A DNA stretch of 48,351 bases. It comes from Pseudomonadaceae bacterium (lineage in GTDB: Bacteria > Pseudomonadota > Gammaproteobacteria > Pseudomonadales > Pseudomonadaceae). Of the stretch, positions 16,930 through 25,021 are shown one piece after another. Position numbers and translations under genes: made by a program. Within the stretch, counting starts at the first letter, position 1; every line of letters begins with the position of its first letter. The stretch covers positions 1 through 48,351 of the forward strand of contig JAIETJ010000044.1 of the NCBI GenBank assembly GCA_019745275.1. Direction: 5' to 3'. The notes beneath the pieces are model-generated. The model did no database searches and was not told the DNA's origin. It saw only the letters and a program-made list of their open reading frames with translations.

Positions 16930-17819
16930 AGCACCGACTCAGCAGCAGTACTCGCTCGTGCGGCAGCAGCGAACTCTCGGGCCGACGTTTCGGCCATTGC
17001 CGCGGTGGCAGTTTCGGCAACTGCGGCGGCGGCTAATTGCGCCAAGCGAGCCTGATCGTCGGCCAACCGGTACAGTTCAATAGAGCCGTCCAAGTGTTCG
17101 ATCAATGCCGTACAGGACTCGACCCAGTCACCGCAGTTCATGTATTCCACCTCGCCTACCAGACGAATCTCAGCATGGTGGATATGCCCGCAAATCACCC
17201 CTTGCAAGCCGCGCTTTTGGCACTCGTGAGCAATCGCCTGCTCAAAGTCGCTGATAAAATTAACCGCTGATTTGACCTTGTGTTTCAGGTATCCCGACAA
17301 CGACCAATAACCGTAGCCATAGCGCCTGCGCCAAAGGTTCAGCCAGCGATTCAGGGTCAGGGTGAATTCGTAGGCCGAGTCGCCCAGAAATGCCAACCAA
17401 CGGTGGTAGCGGGTGATCACATCAAACTGATCGCCGTGAATGACCAACAAACGACGCCCATCAGCAGTCACATGTTCAATTTCATCGACCAGGCGAATGT
17501 TGCCGAGGATCAGCTTTGAGTAGCCGCGCAGAAACTCATCATGGTTGCCGGTGACGTAAATCACCTCGGTGCCGCGCTTGCTCATGGTCAACAAGCGGCG
17601 TAGCACATTGGTGTGCGCCTGCGGCCAGTAAATGCCGCTGCGTAGCCGCCAACCGTCGATGATGTCACCGACTAAGTAGACTTTGTCGGCATGGTAGCGT
17701 TTGAGAAAGGCGGCCAAATGCTCGGCCTGACAATCTCGCGTACCTAGATGGACATCCGACAGCCAAAGAGTACGAACACGTTGCTTACGGGTCGGACGGG
17801 CAAACTGGGCGCTGCTCAT
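16926..17819 (-). CDS. LpxH-like metallophosphoesterase (UDP-2,3-diacylglucosamine diphosphatase family)
   Basis: 297-residue calcineurin-like phosphoesterase. Metal-binding motifs are LWLSDVHLGTRD (near 18), LVGDIIDGWR (near 50), VTGNHDEFLRGY (near 88), VIHGDQFD (near 125) and CGHIHHAEI (near 208). This is the subgroup annotated as a second UDP-2,3-diacylglucosamine diphosphatase and is distinct from canonical LpxH. The final 40 residues are an unusual Ala/Glu-rich tail. The ATG at 17819 is chosen for its ggagacc ribosome site and family alignment. It is coupled to the GT4 gene, so the pair probably acts on one glycolipid or nucleotide sugar. Confidence 0.88.
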   Translation of the reverse strand: MSSAQFARPTRKQRVRTLWLSDVHLGTRDCQAEHLAAFLKRYHADKVYLVGDIIDGWRLRSGIYWPQAHTNVLRRLLTMSKRGTEVIYVTGNHDEFLRGYSKLILGNIRLVDEIEHVTADGRRLLVIHGDQFDVITRYHRWLAFLGDSAYEFTLTLNRWLNLWRRRYGYGYWSLSGYLKHKVKSAVNFISDFEQAIAHECQKRGLQGVICGHIHHAEIRLVGEVEYMNCGDWVESCTALIEHLDGSIELYRLADDQARLAQLAAAAVAETATAAMAETSAREFAAAARASTAAESVL

Positions 17820-17936
17820 GGGCGGTCTCCGGCAGGGTTTCGCCGAGCTTGCGCAACCTTGATGACGCCGCCATGACAATTACGCAGCAGTTTGCTGACA
17901 CCCGTCCACCGGTGCCAAGCCCGCTAACCACCAGCG

Positions 17937-18227
17937 TTATTCGCTGCGCTGCTCGTTATGGCCGAGATCGCGGCTTGGATCAATCAAATCCCGAACCCGT
18001 TGTTTGAGCACCTTAGCTTCGGGAAAACCACCATCCAGCTTGCGCTCCCAGATTTGCACCCCCGCGCAGGTAATCCGGAACAGCCCACCGCTGGCCGGTT
18101 GCAAGCTGACGCGAGCCAAATCGTCACTAAAAGTGCTGAGTAACTCTTGCGCTAACCAGGCGGCGCGCAGCAACCATTGGCATTGCGTGCAATAGGTAAT
18201 CACCACCTCAGGTTTTTCTTGTTGCAT
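17937..18227 (-). CDS. SelT/SelW/SelH (Rdx) family thioredoxin-like protein
   Basis: 96-residue protein beginning MQQEKPEVVITYCTQCQWLLRAAWLAQEL. The CTQC motif at residues 13-16 takes the place of the CxxU redox motif of eukaryotic selenoprotein W; here both residues are Cys. GGLFRITCAGVQIWERKLDGGFPE is the second family block. The role is presumed thiol redox and is not established in bacteria. The ATG at 18227 is chosen for its ggaggc ribosome site. Confidence 0.9.
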   Translation of the reverse strand: MQQEKPEVVITYCTQCQWLLRAAWLAQELLSTFSDDLARVSLQPASGGLFRITCAGVQIWERKLDGGFPEAKVLKQRVRDLIDPSRDLGHNEQRSE

Positions 18228-18339
18228 ACGCCTGCCTCCACTCGTTGGGCTGCGGATACTAGCAGCGCCCGCATTAACCGGCACTAAAACAACAACGCCG
18301 CAGCGGTTGAGGCTGCGGCGTGGGCAAAACGGTAATTAA

Positions 18340-20583
18340 TTAGGCGATTTTTGCCAACAAGGCTCGCGCTTCTTGCTGTTGCTGGGCATCGCCGTCGCTG
18401 ATCACTTCATTGAGAATACTGCACGCACTGGGCAAGTTACCTTGGGCGATATAGGCCAGGGCTTTGTTTAGTTTGACCAGATTCTCTCTATTGGTGGCCA
18501 AGTGCTCAAGGTTAGCCAAGACCGGTTTACTCACGCTTTTTAGCGACTCACCGGCAAAGGCATCCACAAACGTCTCATCAAACACCTCATCTGGCGCTGG
18601 AGGGGTGGCGGAGCGGTCGCCAAACGGGCTTGGCGCATTTTGCTCTAACTGCACCTCCGTCACCTCGGGCAAGTGCTGTAAATCTGAGCGAAACGCCGGA
18701 TCGTTGGCCACGGCAGTCAACACCGGCGCTTTGCTGCGCGTGCTGGCGGCGGTTTTGAATGGGCTGACCAGTTCCCAATCAGCATCCAAGGACAGATCTT
18801 CGAGGTTCAGCTGAAAGTCATCTTGCAACTGCGGGCTTGGCGCACTCTCCAGCTGGGGCTGCTCATCGAGTAGGGCTACGGGCTCGTCCAAGAACACTTC
18901 AGGTTCGGCCACCAATAGATGGGCGAAGCGCGCCCAGAGCTGATCCAACACGCTTGAGTCGGTGCCCTGCTGGCGCAAAATGGCCTCCTCTTGAGCAAAG
19001 CCGGCACCATCACCCAACTCGCCCAGCACTTCGAGCATTCGCAGGCGTAACTCCAACCGTTGCGGTTCGGCTTGCAGGCCTTTGCGCAACACCCCAAGGG
19101 CCTCACTAAAACGCCCATAAGCGATATAGATATTCGCCCCCTCCAGCGCATCCGCGTTAACACTGCTCTGACGTGTCGCCTCCGGCTGCGACGTGCTGAT
19201 CACCGCGGGTGCTATGGGCGCGCGTTTAACCGACGTAAGGGTAACTGGCACAACGCTGTCCGGTGCAGGCGATATAACCATCGGCAACGGGCTAGGGCTA
19301 AGCAACTGATCGCCAGCGGCGAGCAAGTCGCGGGTCTCTGCGGCAGGCGCACTCTGGCTGCGACCACGCGCTCGCCAGAGCAATCCGGCCAAACTGCCGA
19401 GCACCACGCTGGTGCCGCCCAGTAACCACAACAGCCAAGAACCTTGAGTCTCGCCGGGCGGCGCAACCGCAGCCGGTACTGTAACTGGTACTGCCACGAG
19501 CACTGACGCTGGCGGGGCGGCGGGATTGAGGCTAGTCGCCGGTTGGTTGTTTTGCGCAAGATCGGCGCGGACCAGCGCCAGTTGCTGATCTTTGCTTTGC
19601 AGTTGTTCTTGAAGCGCATTCAACTGGGCTTGCAAGGCTTGCATGGAAGCCTGCAATTGGCGATTTTCCTCGGCCCGGGCGGCCAACTCAACATCCAGCC
19701 GATTTTGCACCAGAGCAATGTCGGCGTTGCTACCCACAGTGTTCGCCCCCCCCTCATTGCCCGCCAGCGGCGGCGTAGCGCTTACCGGCAATTCGCTTGG
19801 CGGCGGCGTTTGGGCAACCTCTTGGGCCACGTTTTGTGCAGCCGCTGGCGCAGACAGCGCGGCTGCCGGGCTGGCCTCGCTAACAGAGCCTGCAGCGCGG
19901 TCCGGCAAAGCCAAATTAACCCCAGCGCTTAAACGGCTAGCGTCACCGCCAATAAATGCCTGCGGATTAAGCGCCAAAATATCATCCATCAACGCCTGCT
20001 GCGTGCGTTGCGGGTGGCTGAGCAAGAGCCGTTTGGCAATCAGCCATAAACTATCCCCGGCCTGCACTTGGTAACTATTACCTTGAATGGCTACCGGCAC
20101 TGCCAACACGCGCTTCGGTGGCCGCACCCTGACCTCTTGCGACTGCGCGTAGCTAGGCAACTCGGCCACGCGGCGATAGGCCGACGAACTCGGCGGGTCG
20201 ATTAACAAGGTGTATTCGCGCAGAATCTTGCCGCCGGGGCGGGCCAGTTCGATCACAAAATTCAGATACGGCTCGCGGATATTTTTACTCGAGCTCACCC
20301 GAATTACGCTGCGATTACCTTTAAACAGCGGAGTAAAGCGTAAATCGTTGAGGAAAAATATGCGATCCACACCACTGCGAACAAAGTCGGCTTCGGAGGC
20401 CAGCCGCACGCGCACGCCATCGGCGCTTAAACCGCCAGCTTCAAGCAGTTGGATTTCGGCTTCCAACGGCTGATCAAGGGCAGAATGCAAGGTGATGTTG
20501 CCCAGCCCCAAAGCCGACACTACACCTGAAAACAGCGCCGAACTTGAAGCCAGCGTTAACCGCAGTTTATGCCCGCGAGCCAT
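18340..20583 (-). CDS. FimV/HubP-type polar landmark protein
   Basis: 747 residues with the complete FimV layout. There is a signal peptide (about 1-26), a FimV N-terminal domain starting GLGNITLHSALDQPLEAEIQ, a peptidoglycan-binding LysM motif at about 170-230 (YQVQAGDSLWLIAKRLL), and a Gln/Leu-rich coiled coil at about 295-350. A single TM helix (SWLLWLLGGTSVVLGSLAGLLW) precedes a cytoplasmic acidic domain with TPR-like helices and the terminal FimV motif (LVKLNKALAYIAQGNLPSAC). FimV organises cell poles, type IV pili and cAMP signalling. It is shorter than P. aeruginosa FimV (about 920 residues) and lacks asd and truA as neighbours, so it may be a paralogue. Confidence 0.88.
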   Translation of the reverse strand: MARGHKLRLTLASSSALFSGVVSALGLGNITLHSALDQPLEAEIQLLEAGGLSADGVRVRLASEADFVRSGVDRIFFLNDLRFTPLFKGNRSVIRVSSSKNIREPYLNFVIELARPGGKILREYTLLIDPPSSSAYRRVAELPSYAQSQEVRVRPPKRVLAVPVAIQGNSYQVQAGDSLWLIAKRLLLSHPQRTQQALMDDILALNPQAFIGGDASRLSAGVNLALPDRAAGSVSEASPAAALSAPAAAQNVAQEVAQTPPPSELPVSATPPLAGNEGGANTVGSNADIALVQNRLDVELAARAEENRQLQASMQALQAQLNALQEQLQSKDQQLALVRADLAQNNQPATSLNPAAPPASVLVAVPVTVPAAVAPPGETQGSWLLWLLGGTSVVLGSLAGLLWRARGRSQSAPAAETRDLLAAGDQLLSPSPLPMVISPAPDSVVPVTLTSVKRAPIAPAVISTSQPEATRQSSVNADALEGANIYIAYGRFSEALGVLRKGLQAEPQRLELRLRMLEVLGELGDGAGFAQEEAILRQQGTDSSVLDQLWARFAHLLVAEPEVFLDEPVALLDEQPQLESAPSPQLQDDFQLNLEDLSLDADWELVSPFKTAASTRSKAPVLTAVANDPAFRSDLQHLPEVTEVQLEQNAPSPFGDRSATPPAPDEVFDETFVDAFAGESLKSVSKPVLANLEHLATNRENLVKLNKALAYIAQGNLPSACSILNEVISDGDAQQQQEARALLAKIA

Positions 20584-20910
20584 ATGACCTCCGAGGTTTT
20601 ACCCGCTTAAACCCCGCGCCCATGTCCAGCCAACAGGTTAGCTGTCGATAAGTGCAGCGTTAACCGCATGCCTTGCCCAGTCGGAGTCCTCAAAACCGCA
20701 AGTGACTGGCAAGTCATCCTGCCTACAGACTAGTCACAGCTTGGCCAGCTTGCACAATTGCAACGGTATTGATTAGCGATAAAAACACCGAAAATTAAGC
20801 CTCAGAACCTCTAGATCGTGCATTACGGGTAACTGACGGGCGACCAATGGTCGCTGTGCTCGAGTTCTCGCCGGTGCTAATTCAGCGCTTAGGGCAACAG
20901 TCGCCCGCCA
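20584..20910. other. 327-bp intergenic region upstream of the FimV-like gene
   Basis: Lies between the FimV-like start and the DUF2804 stop, both on the minus strand. It holds a ggaggt ribosome site for the FimV-like gene, a small hairpin gcgacc-aat-ggtcgc (20840-20854) that could end the DUF2804 transcript, and an AT-rich stretch at 20765-20800 where a promoter is plausible. I found no confident promoter, RNA gene or repeat. Confidence 0.5.
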
Positions 20911-21927
20911 CTACCACTTCACATATTGGTCTTCGACAAAACCCCAGAGGTTATCAATGGCTATTGCCGGCCGGCCATGTGGGCGCAACAGTCCGCTGAA
21001 GCGGCCAAATATCTGCTTAAAGTTACTGGCCATGATGCCCAGATTCATCCGTTCTTCATGCAAACCGGCAGATTCAAAACGCAGTTCAACCTGACCATCG
21101 GCCGAGGTGATAGTCCAAGGTTGCAAGGCTTGTTGGCGGTTGAAGTCAAAACGCACGCCATCGACCTTAAGCAACTCGCCATCCAGCCAATAACAATTTT
21201 CGCTAAAGCTGGTTTCATTCACCCCACACGACAGGTTCAACCCGACCCGCAGACCGTCCACCTGCCCCGACAAACACGCCCAGTTCCAGTGGGTTTCCGG
21301 GCGCATATAACCGGCCGACCAATCGTGATGGGCGAAGGCATCAATGCCTGGCAAGTCAAAGTCGCCTAAGGCGCTGTGCACCGAACCTTGGCAACGCACG
21401 CCGGCGACCTTTTGCGCGTACACCCAACCATTCACCGCGGTGGGAGTGCAAATATGCATGGGCTGAAACGCCGGCTCGCGCTCAGAAAAACTCGCTTGAA
21501 TGCGCGTGCCATCGTCCAACTCAACCAGCAGATGTTTTTGCCCAGTGGCCGCGCAGTTCTCAAGGCGCAGTAAGTTGCGCCCCTGGCGCAGTTCACAGAT
21601 ACCGTCATCGGGTGTTTGCGAAAACGCTGTGCCAAAACCCAACGGCAACTTAAATTGCCGCTCAATCATCCGTCCCGAGGCTGGGTGAAACAGATAGACA
21701 AAGCCGATCCCGGCCAAACTTAAATTGGCCAGCGCGCAGCCACCAATCAGCTGATCGCTGATCAGGCCAAAATACTGAAACTGATGAAACCGCCGCCACT
21801 TGGCCAGCGCGCCCAAGGGCCGACCCATCGGCGAGCGAAAATCAAAATCGCGGTAGTTGATGTGTTTAGGCGCGCCTTGAAAGATGCCGTAATGCGGTTG
21901 GCCGTTGGCCTGAATCAGCTGGTCCAT
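20911..21927 (-). CDS. DUF2804 domain-containing protein
   Basis: About 338 residues of unknown function. The DUF2804 hallmarks are the N-terminal NYRDFDFRSPMGRPLGALAKWRRFHQFQYFG and the C-terminal VEDQYVKW. There is no signal peptide or membrane segment. The protein looks largely beta-rich, like the lipocalin-like/hydroxyneurosporene synthase folds suggested for this family. I start it at the ATG at 21927 (MDQLIQANGQ), where recognisable family sequence begins, although no good ribosome site is visible. The frame is open to 22026, just inside the end of hemN. Confidence 0.8.
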   Translation of the reverse strand: MDQLIQANGQPHYGIFQGAPKHINYRDFDFRSPMGRPLGALAKWRRFHQFQYFGLISDQLIGGCALANLSLAGIGFVYLFHPASGRMIERQFKLPLGFGTAFSQTPDDGICELRQGRNLLRLENCAATGQKHLLVELDDGTRIQASFSEREPAFQPMHICTPTAVNGWVYAQKVAGVRCQGSVHSALGDFDLPGIDAFAHHDWSAGYMRPETHWNWACLSGQVDGLRVGLNLSCGVNETSFSENCYWLDGELLKVDGVRFDFNRQQALQPWTITSADGQVELRFESAGLHEERMNLGIMASNFKQIFGRFSGLLRPHGRPAIAIDNLWGFVEDQYVKW

Positions 21928-22029
21928 GTGCAGGTGCTCTGAGCGAGGATAGTGCGATGCTAGCACTGCCTCCCCGCCCTGCCAGTCACCCATAACGCCA
22001 ATCGGGCGAGCAAAAGCAGCCAGCACCGT

Positions 22030-23418
22030 TCACACGGTGCGCGAGAAACCACCTTTGTGCGCAGTGCCGATATAAGCATCGAAGGCCATGGCCACGCTGC
22101 GCATCATCAGCTGACCTTGCGGCAACAGCACTAAGGCGTGTTCGGTTATCTCGACCAGGTGGTCGGCAACATGCCCATCGAGCTTGGCCAAGGCCTCAGC
22201 AAAATACGCTTTAAAGCTGATTTTATGCTGCTCCTCAATGGCGGCGAAATCGATGCGACCGTGGCACATCAGCGCGTTGATCACGTCACGGCGCAGCGCG
22301 TCATCGGCGTTCAGGCGATACCCGCGATGCACCGGCAACAGGCCCTGATCGAGGCGCGCATAGTACTGCGACAGTTCCTTAACGCTCTGGCTGTAGCTGT
22401 CGCCAACCTTGCCGATCGACGACACGCCCAAGCCAATCAAGTCGCAATCGGCAAAGGTCGAATAGCCCTGAAAATTGCGTTGCAAGCTGCCATTGGCCCG
22501 GGCCAGCGCCAACTCGTCATCCGGCAAAGCGAAGTGATCCATGCCGATATACACATAGCCGGCGGCGGTCAGGCGCTCAATGGTCAGCTCCAGCAGCTCC
22601 ATTTTGCGCTCGGGCGGCGGCATGTCCTCACGCCGAATCAAGCGTTGCGCACGCACCAATTCGGGCAAATGCGCGTAACTGTAGGCGGCGATGCGGTCCG
22701 GACGCAGGGCGATGATTTTACTCAAGGTCACGTCGAAACTGGCCACGGTCTGCAGCGGTAAACCGTAGATCAAATCGACGCTGACTGACTTGAACTTAGC
22801 CGTACGCGCGGCGGCCACCAGCGCGTAAATCTGCTCTTCACTCTGCAGCCGATTAACCGCCGCCTGCACCTGCGCGTCGAAGTCCTGCACGCCAAAACTT
22901 AGGCGATTAAAACCCAGCTGACGCAGGTGCTCGATTTGTTCGGTGCTGATGGTGCGCGGATCGACCTCGATGGAAAACTCGTGCTCGTCACTGTCGTCCA
23001 GGTTAAACGCCTGATGCAGACACGCCATCAACTCGGCCAATTGCTCGCCGGTTAGATAGGTCGGGGTGCCGCCGCCCAAGTGCAACTGGGTAAGTTTCCG
23101 GGTGCGATCAAACAGCGCCGCCTGCATGGCGATCTCGCGCTTTAAATAGCCCAGGTACTCGACCGCACGATGGGTCTTTTGGGTGATGATTTTATTGCAG
23201 GCGCAGTAGTAGCAAAGGCTCTGACAGAACGGAATATGGATATACAGCGACAGTGACTTCGGGCTAAGCGCCTGATTACTGGCCTGCGCAGCAGCATGGT
23301 AGTCGTCCACCGCGAAGGCCTGATGAAACTGCGGCGCGGTTGGATAAGAGGTGTAGCGCGGGCCGGGGCGATCGTATTTTTCGACCAGCGCGCGATTAAA
23401 ATACAGCGATGGGGCCAT
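22030..23418 (-). CDS. hemN: Oxygen-independent coproporphyrinogen III dehydrogenase HemN
   Basis: 462-residue radical-SAM enzyme converting coproporphyrinogen III to protoporphyrinogen IX without oxygen. The cluster motif is CQSLCYYC (Cys65, Cys69, Cys72, plus Cys74 as in E. coli HemN), in IHIPFCQSLCYYCACNK. The GGGTPTYL motif is near 118-125 and DLIYGLPLQT near 220. It sits immediately downstream of the nitrite reductase genes, where it would supply heme for anaerobic respiration. No Anr box was found in the 167-bp gap upstream of it, so it may depend on the denitrification transcript or have another promoter. Confidence 0.95.
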   Translation of the reverse strand: MAPSLYFNRALVEKYDRPGPRYTSYPTAPQFHQAFAVDDYHAAAQASNQALSPKSLSLYIHIPFCQSLCYYCACNKIITQKTHRAVEYLGYLKREIAMQAALFDRTRKLTQLHLGGGTPTYLTGEQLAELMACLHQAFNLDDSDEHEFSIEVDPRTISTEQIEHLRQLGFNRLSFGVQDFDAQVQAAVNRLQSEEQIYALVAAARTAKFKSVSVDLIYGLPLQTVASFDVTLSKIIALRPDRIAAYSYAHLPELVRAQRLIRREDMPPPERKMELLELTIERLTAAGYVYIGMDHFALPDDELALARANGSLQRNFQGYSTFADCDLIGLGVSSIGKVGDSYSQSVKELSQYYARLDQGLLPVHRGYRLNADDALRRDVINALMCHGRIDFAAIEEQHKISFKAYFAEALAKLDGHVADHLVEITEHALVLLPQGQLMMRSVAMAFDAYIGTAHKGGFSRTV

Positions 23419-23460
23419 GACGATTATCCGTTGGTTTTAGCCTGTTGCCCAAGCTTCGCG

Positions 23461-23482
23461 GCTTGCCTACCCATGGGCAAGC
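23461..23482. terminator. Hairpin between the SCO-like gene and hemN
   Basis: gcttgcc (23461-23467) pairs with ggcaagc (23476-23482) around a short loop that itself contains cccatggg. It follows the SCO-like gene on the minus strand by about 100 bp and may reduce readthrough into hemN. No T-run is present. Confidence 0.4.
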
Positions 23483-23585
23483 AGGCCGCACACGCCAATG
23501 CAGGGCAAATACCGCAAAGATACTAACAGCTGCCCATCTTGCAGCTGCTGATCCTCGTCAAGGTCAGCAACAATCGTGGTCAGCG

Positions 23586-24215
23586 TTACTGCAGCGCTTG
23601 GCGAATTTCTTTAACCAATAACGGATCGGGCGTGGCTTGCAACTGGGTGCTGGCGGCCAGCACCTGACCGCGCGCATCGAGCAGCACTACCCGGGTGTTA
23701 TGACTGATTTCGCCATTTTCCAGCAGCCGGTATTTAATTTTCAAGGCCGCAGCCAACGCCCGGGTATGGCCGTCGTCGATGCTCACGGCGAGGCGAAAGA
23801 ACTGCTCGTCGAGTTGGTGTTTTTGACTCAAGTGCAGCAGCGAGGCGCTGTTGTCGTGTTCTGGATTAAGGCTGACCATGAGCACGCTCAACTGCCCCAC
23901 CTGCGGTTTCACCTCAGCCATGGTGCGCTGTAGATTTTGCATAATAATCGGGCACGCCACCGTACAGTCACCATAAAACATGGTCACCAAGAGCGGCTTA
24001 CCGGCCAGCTCTTGAAAATCAAAACTACGTCCTTGGGCATCGATCAACGGCACCGACAACGCATACAGCGAGTCGGCGGGCAACGCCGGCGCAGACGCGA
24101 TTACTGGCGCGGTTGGCGCGTCTTGCGCCCAGAGCAGGCTAGGCATGGCGAAGTTAACGACCGCGCCGAGGGCGACGCCGATCAGTGAACGTTTAAAACG
24201 GCGACTAATAGCCAT
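23586..24215 (-). CDS. SCO1/SenC-family copper chaperone-like protein
   Basis: 209-residue exported thioredoxin-fold protein. Residues about 8-30 form a signal peptide or anchor. The Cu-binding motif is GDCTVACP (CxxxC), and the distal His is in ISHNTRVVLLD near residue 168. SCO proteins deliver copper or reduce thiols at copper sites of oxidases. Its position directly after nirK-nirV (17 bp from nirV) suggests it matures the copper sites of NirK or protects them; this is inference from context. Confidence 0.9.
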   Translation of the reverse strand: MAISRRFKRSLIGVALGAVVNFAMPSLLWAQDAPTAPVIASAPALPADSLYALSVPLIDAQGRSFDFQELAGKPLLVTMFYGDCTVACPIIMQNLQRTMAEVKPQVGQLSVLMVSLNPEHDNSASLLHLSQKHQLDEQFFRLAVSIDDGHTRALAAALKIKYRLLENGEISHNTRVVLLDARGQVLAASTQLQATPDPLLVKEIRQALQ

Positions 24216-24232
24216 GCCTTACTCCAGAATAA

Positions 24233-25021
24233 TTAGTTACGCGGCTCACGCGCGCAGCGAAAGCCCAGATAATTACCACTTTGATTGGCCTCCATCGCGG
24301 CCAGCAGCGACAGGCGAATCAACACCGCATAATTGCGTTTATCGCCCAGTGACAGGGCCGAACCACCACAGAAATCCAATTGTTTCTGCTCGCCCTGCAC
24401 CCGGCTGTCGGCACTCACAAACAGCCCGTTAAAGTCCTCCACCCACTCCCACGTCAGGCCATGCAGGTCATACAGACCATAGAAGTTCGGCGCATCTAAG
24501 CCTATGGCTTGCGGCGGCTGATTGGCCGGACGGGCATACCAATTCAGGATGCGCGCCAGCCATACAGGGTCATCACGCGCATCGCTGCGCGTCTCGTCGG
24601 CCGCGGCGGCCATTTCCCATTCATACCAGCGCGGCAAGCGCGCCTGCTCACTGGCACAAAAGGCTTGGGCGGCAAACCAGCTGACCTGGGTTACAGGCGC
24701 ATCGCCCGCCAGCGGACTGAAATTAAGTGGACCATTCCAACTGCTCAGATAAGCCGCCGAGGCAAATAAGCTCGGTACCTTACCCAAGCGCCACTGCGGA
24801 TTGGCCATCACAAAGTCGCGAAACTCGGCATTGCTGACCGGCTTACTGCGCAGTAGAAACGGCTTAACTTTAGCCGCTGAACTCAGCCCATCCGCCGGCA
24901 ATACGCTGCGTAAAGTGCCGCCCGGCAAGGGCAAATAGTCCGCGCCCAAGGCGCTCAGCGTCGCAGCGGCCAGTAACAGCCCCGCGGCAAACTGAGCGCT
25001 CACGCCCCAAGCTTTACTCAC
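24233..25021 (-). CDS. nirV: NirV, formylglycine-generating-enzyme-like protein
   Basis: 262-residue SUMF1/FGE-sulfatase-domain protein with an N-terminal signal peptide (about 1-26). Family blocks are PVTQVSWFAAQAFCASEQARLPRWYEWE near 110-137, GLYDLHGLTWEWVEDF near 178-193 and the terminal NYLGFRCAREP. NirV is the known companion of nirK in several denitrifiers; its exact function is unresolved. The ATG overlaps the nirK stop by 4 bp, so the two are translationally coupled. There is no sulfatase nearby that would suggest a classical formylglycine role. Confidence 0.92.
   Translation of the reverse strand: MSKAWGVSAQFAAGLLLAAATLSALGADYLPLPGGTLRSVLPADGLSSAAKVKPFLLRSKPVSNAEFRDFVMANPQWRLGKVPSLFASAAYLSSWNGPLNFSPLAGDAPVTQVSWFAAQAFCASEQARLPRWYEWEMAAAADETRSDARDDPVWLARILNWYARPANQPPQAIGLDAPNFYGLYDLHGLTWEWVEDFNGLFVSADSRVQGEQKQLDFCGGSALSLGDKRNYAVLIRLSLLAAMEANQSGNYLGFRCAREPRN

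Noticed and set aside
18004..18195. Selenocysteine insertion in the SelW-like gene
   Set aside because: The redox motif is CTQC with ordinary Cys codons; no in-frame UGA or SECIS-like need.
22138..22761. 207-codon open frame opposite hemN
   Set aside because: Shadow of the radical-SAM enzyme gene; no recognisable protein features.
23419..23585. Anr box upstream of hemN
   Set aside because: No sequence close to TTGAT-N4-ATCAA is present in this gap; only a gcttgcc/ggcaagc hairpin was found.
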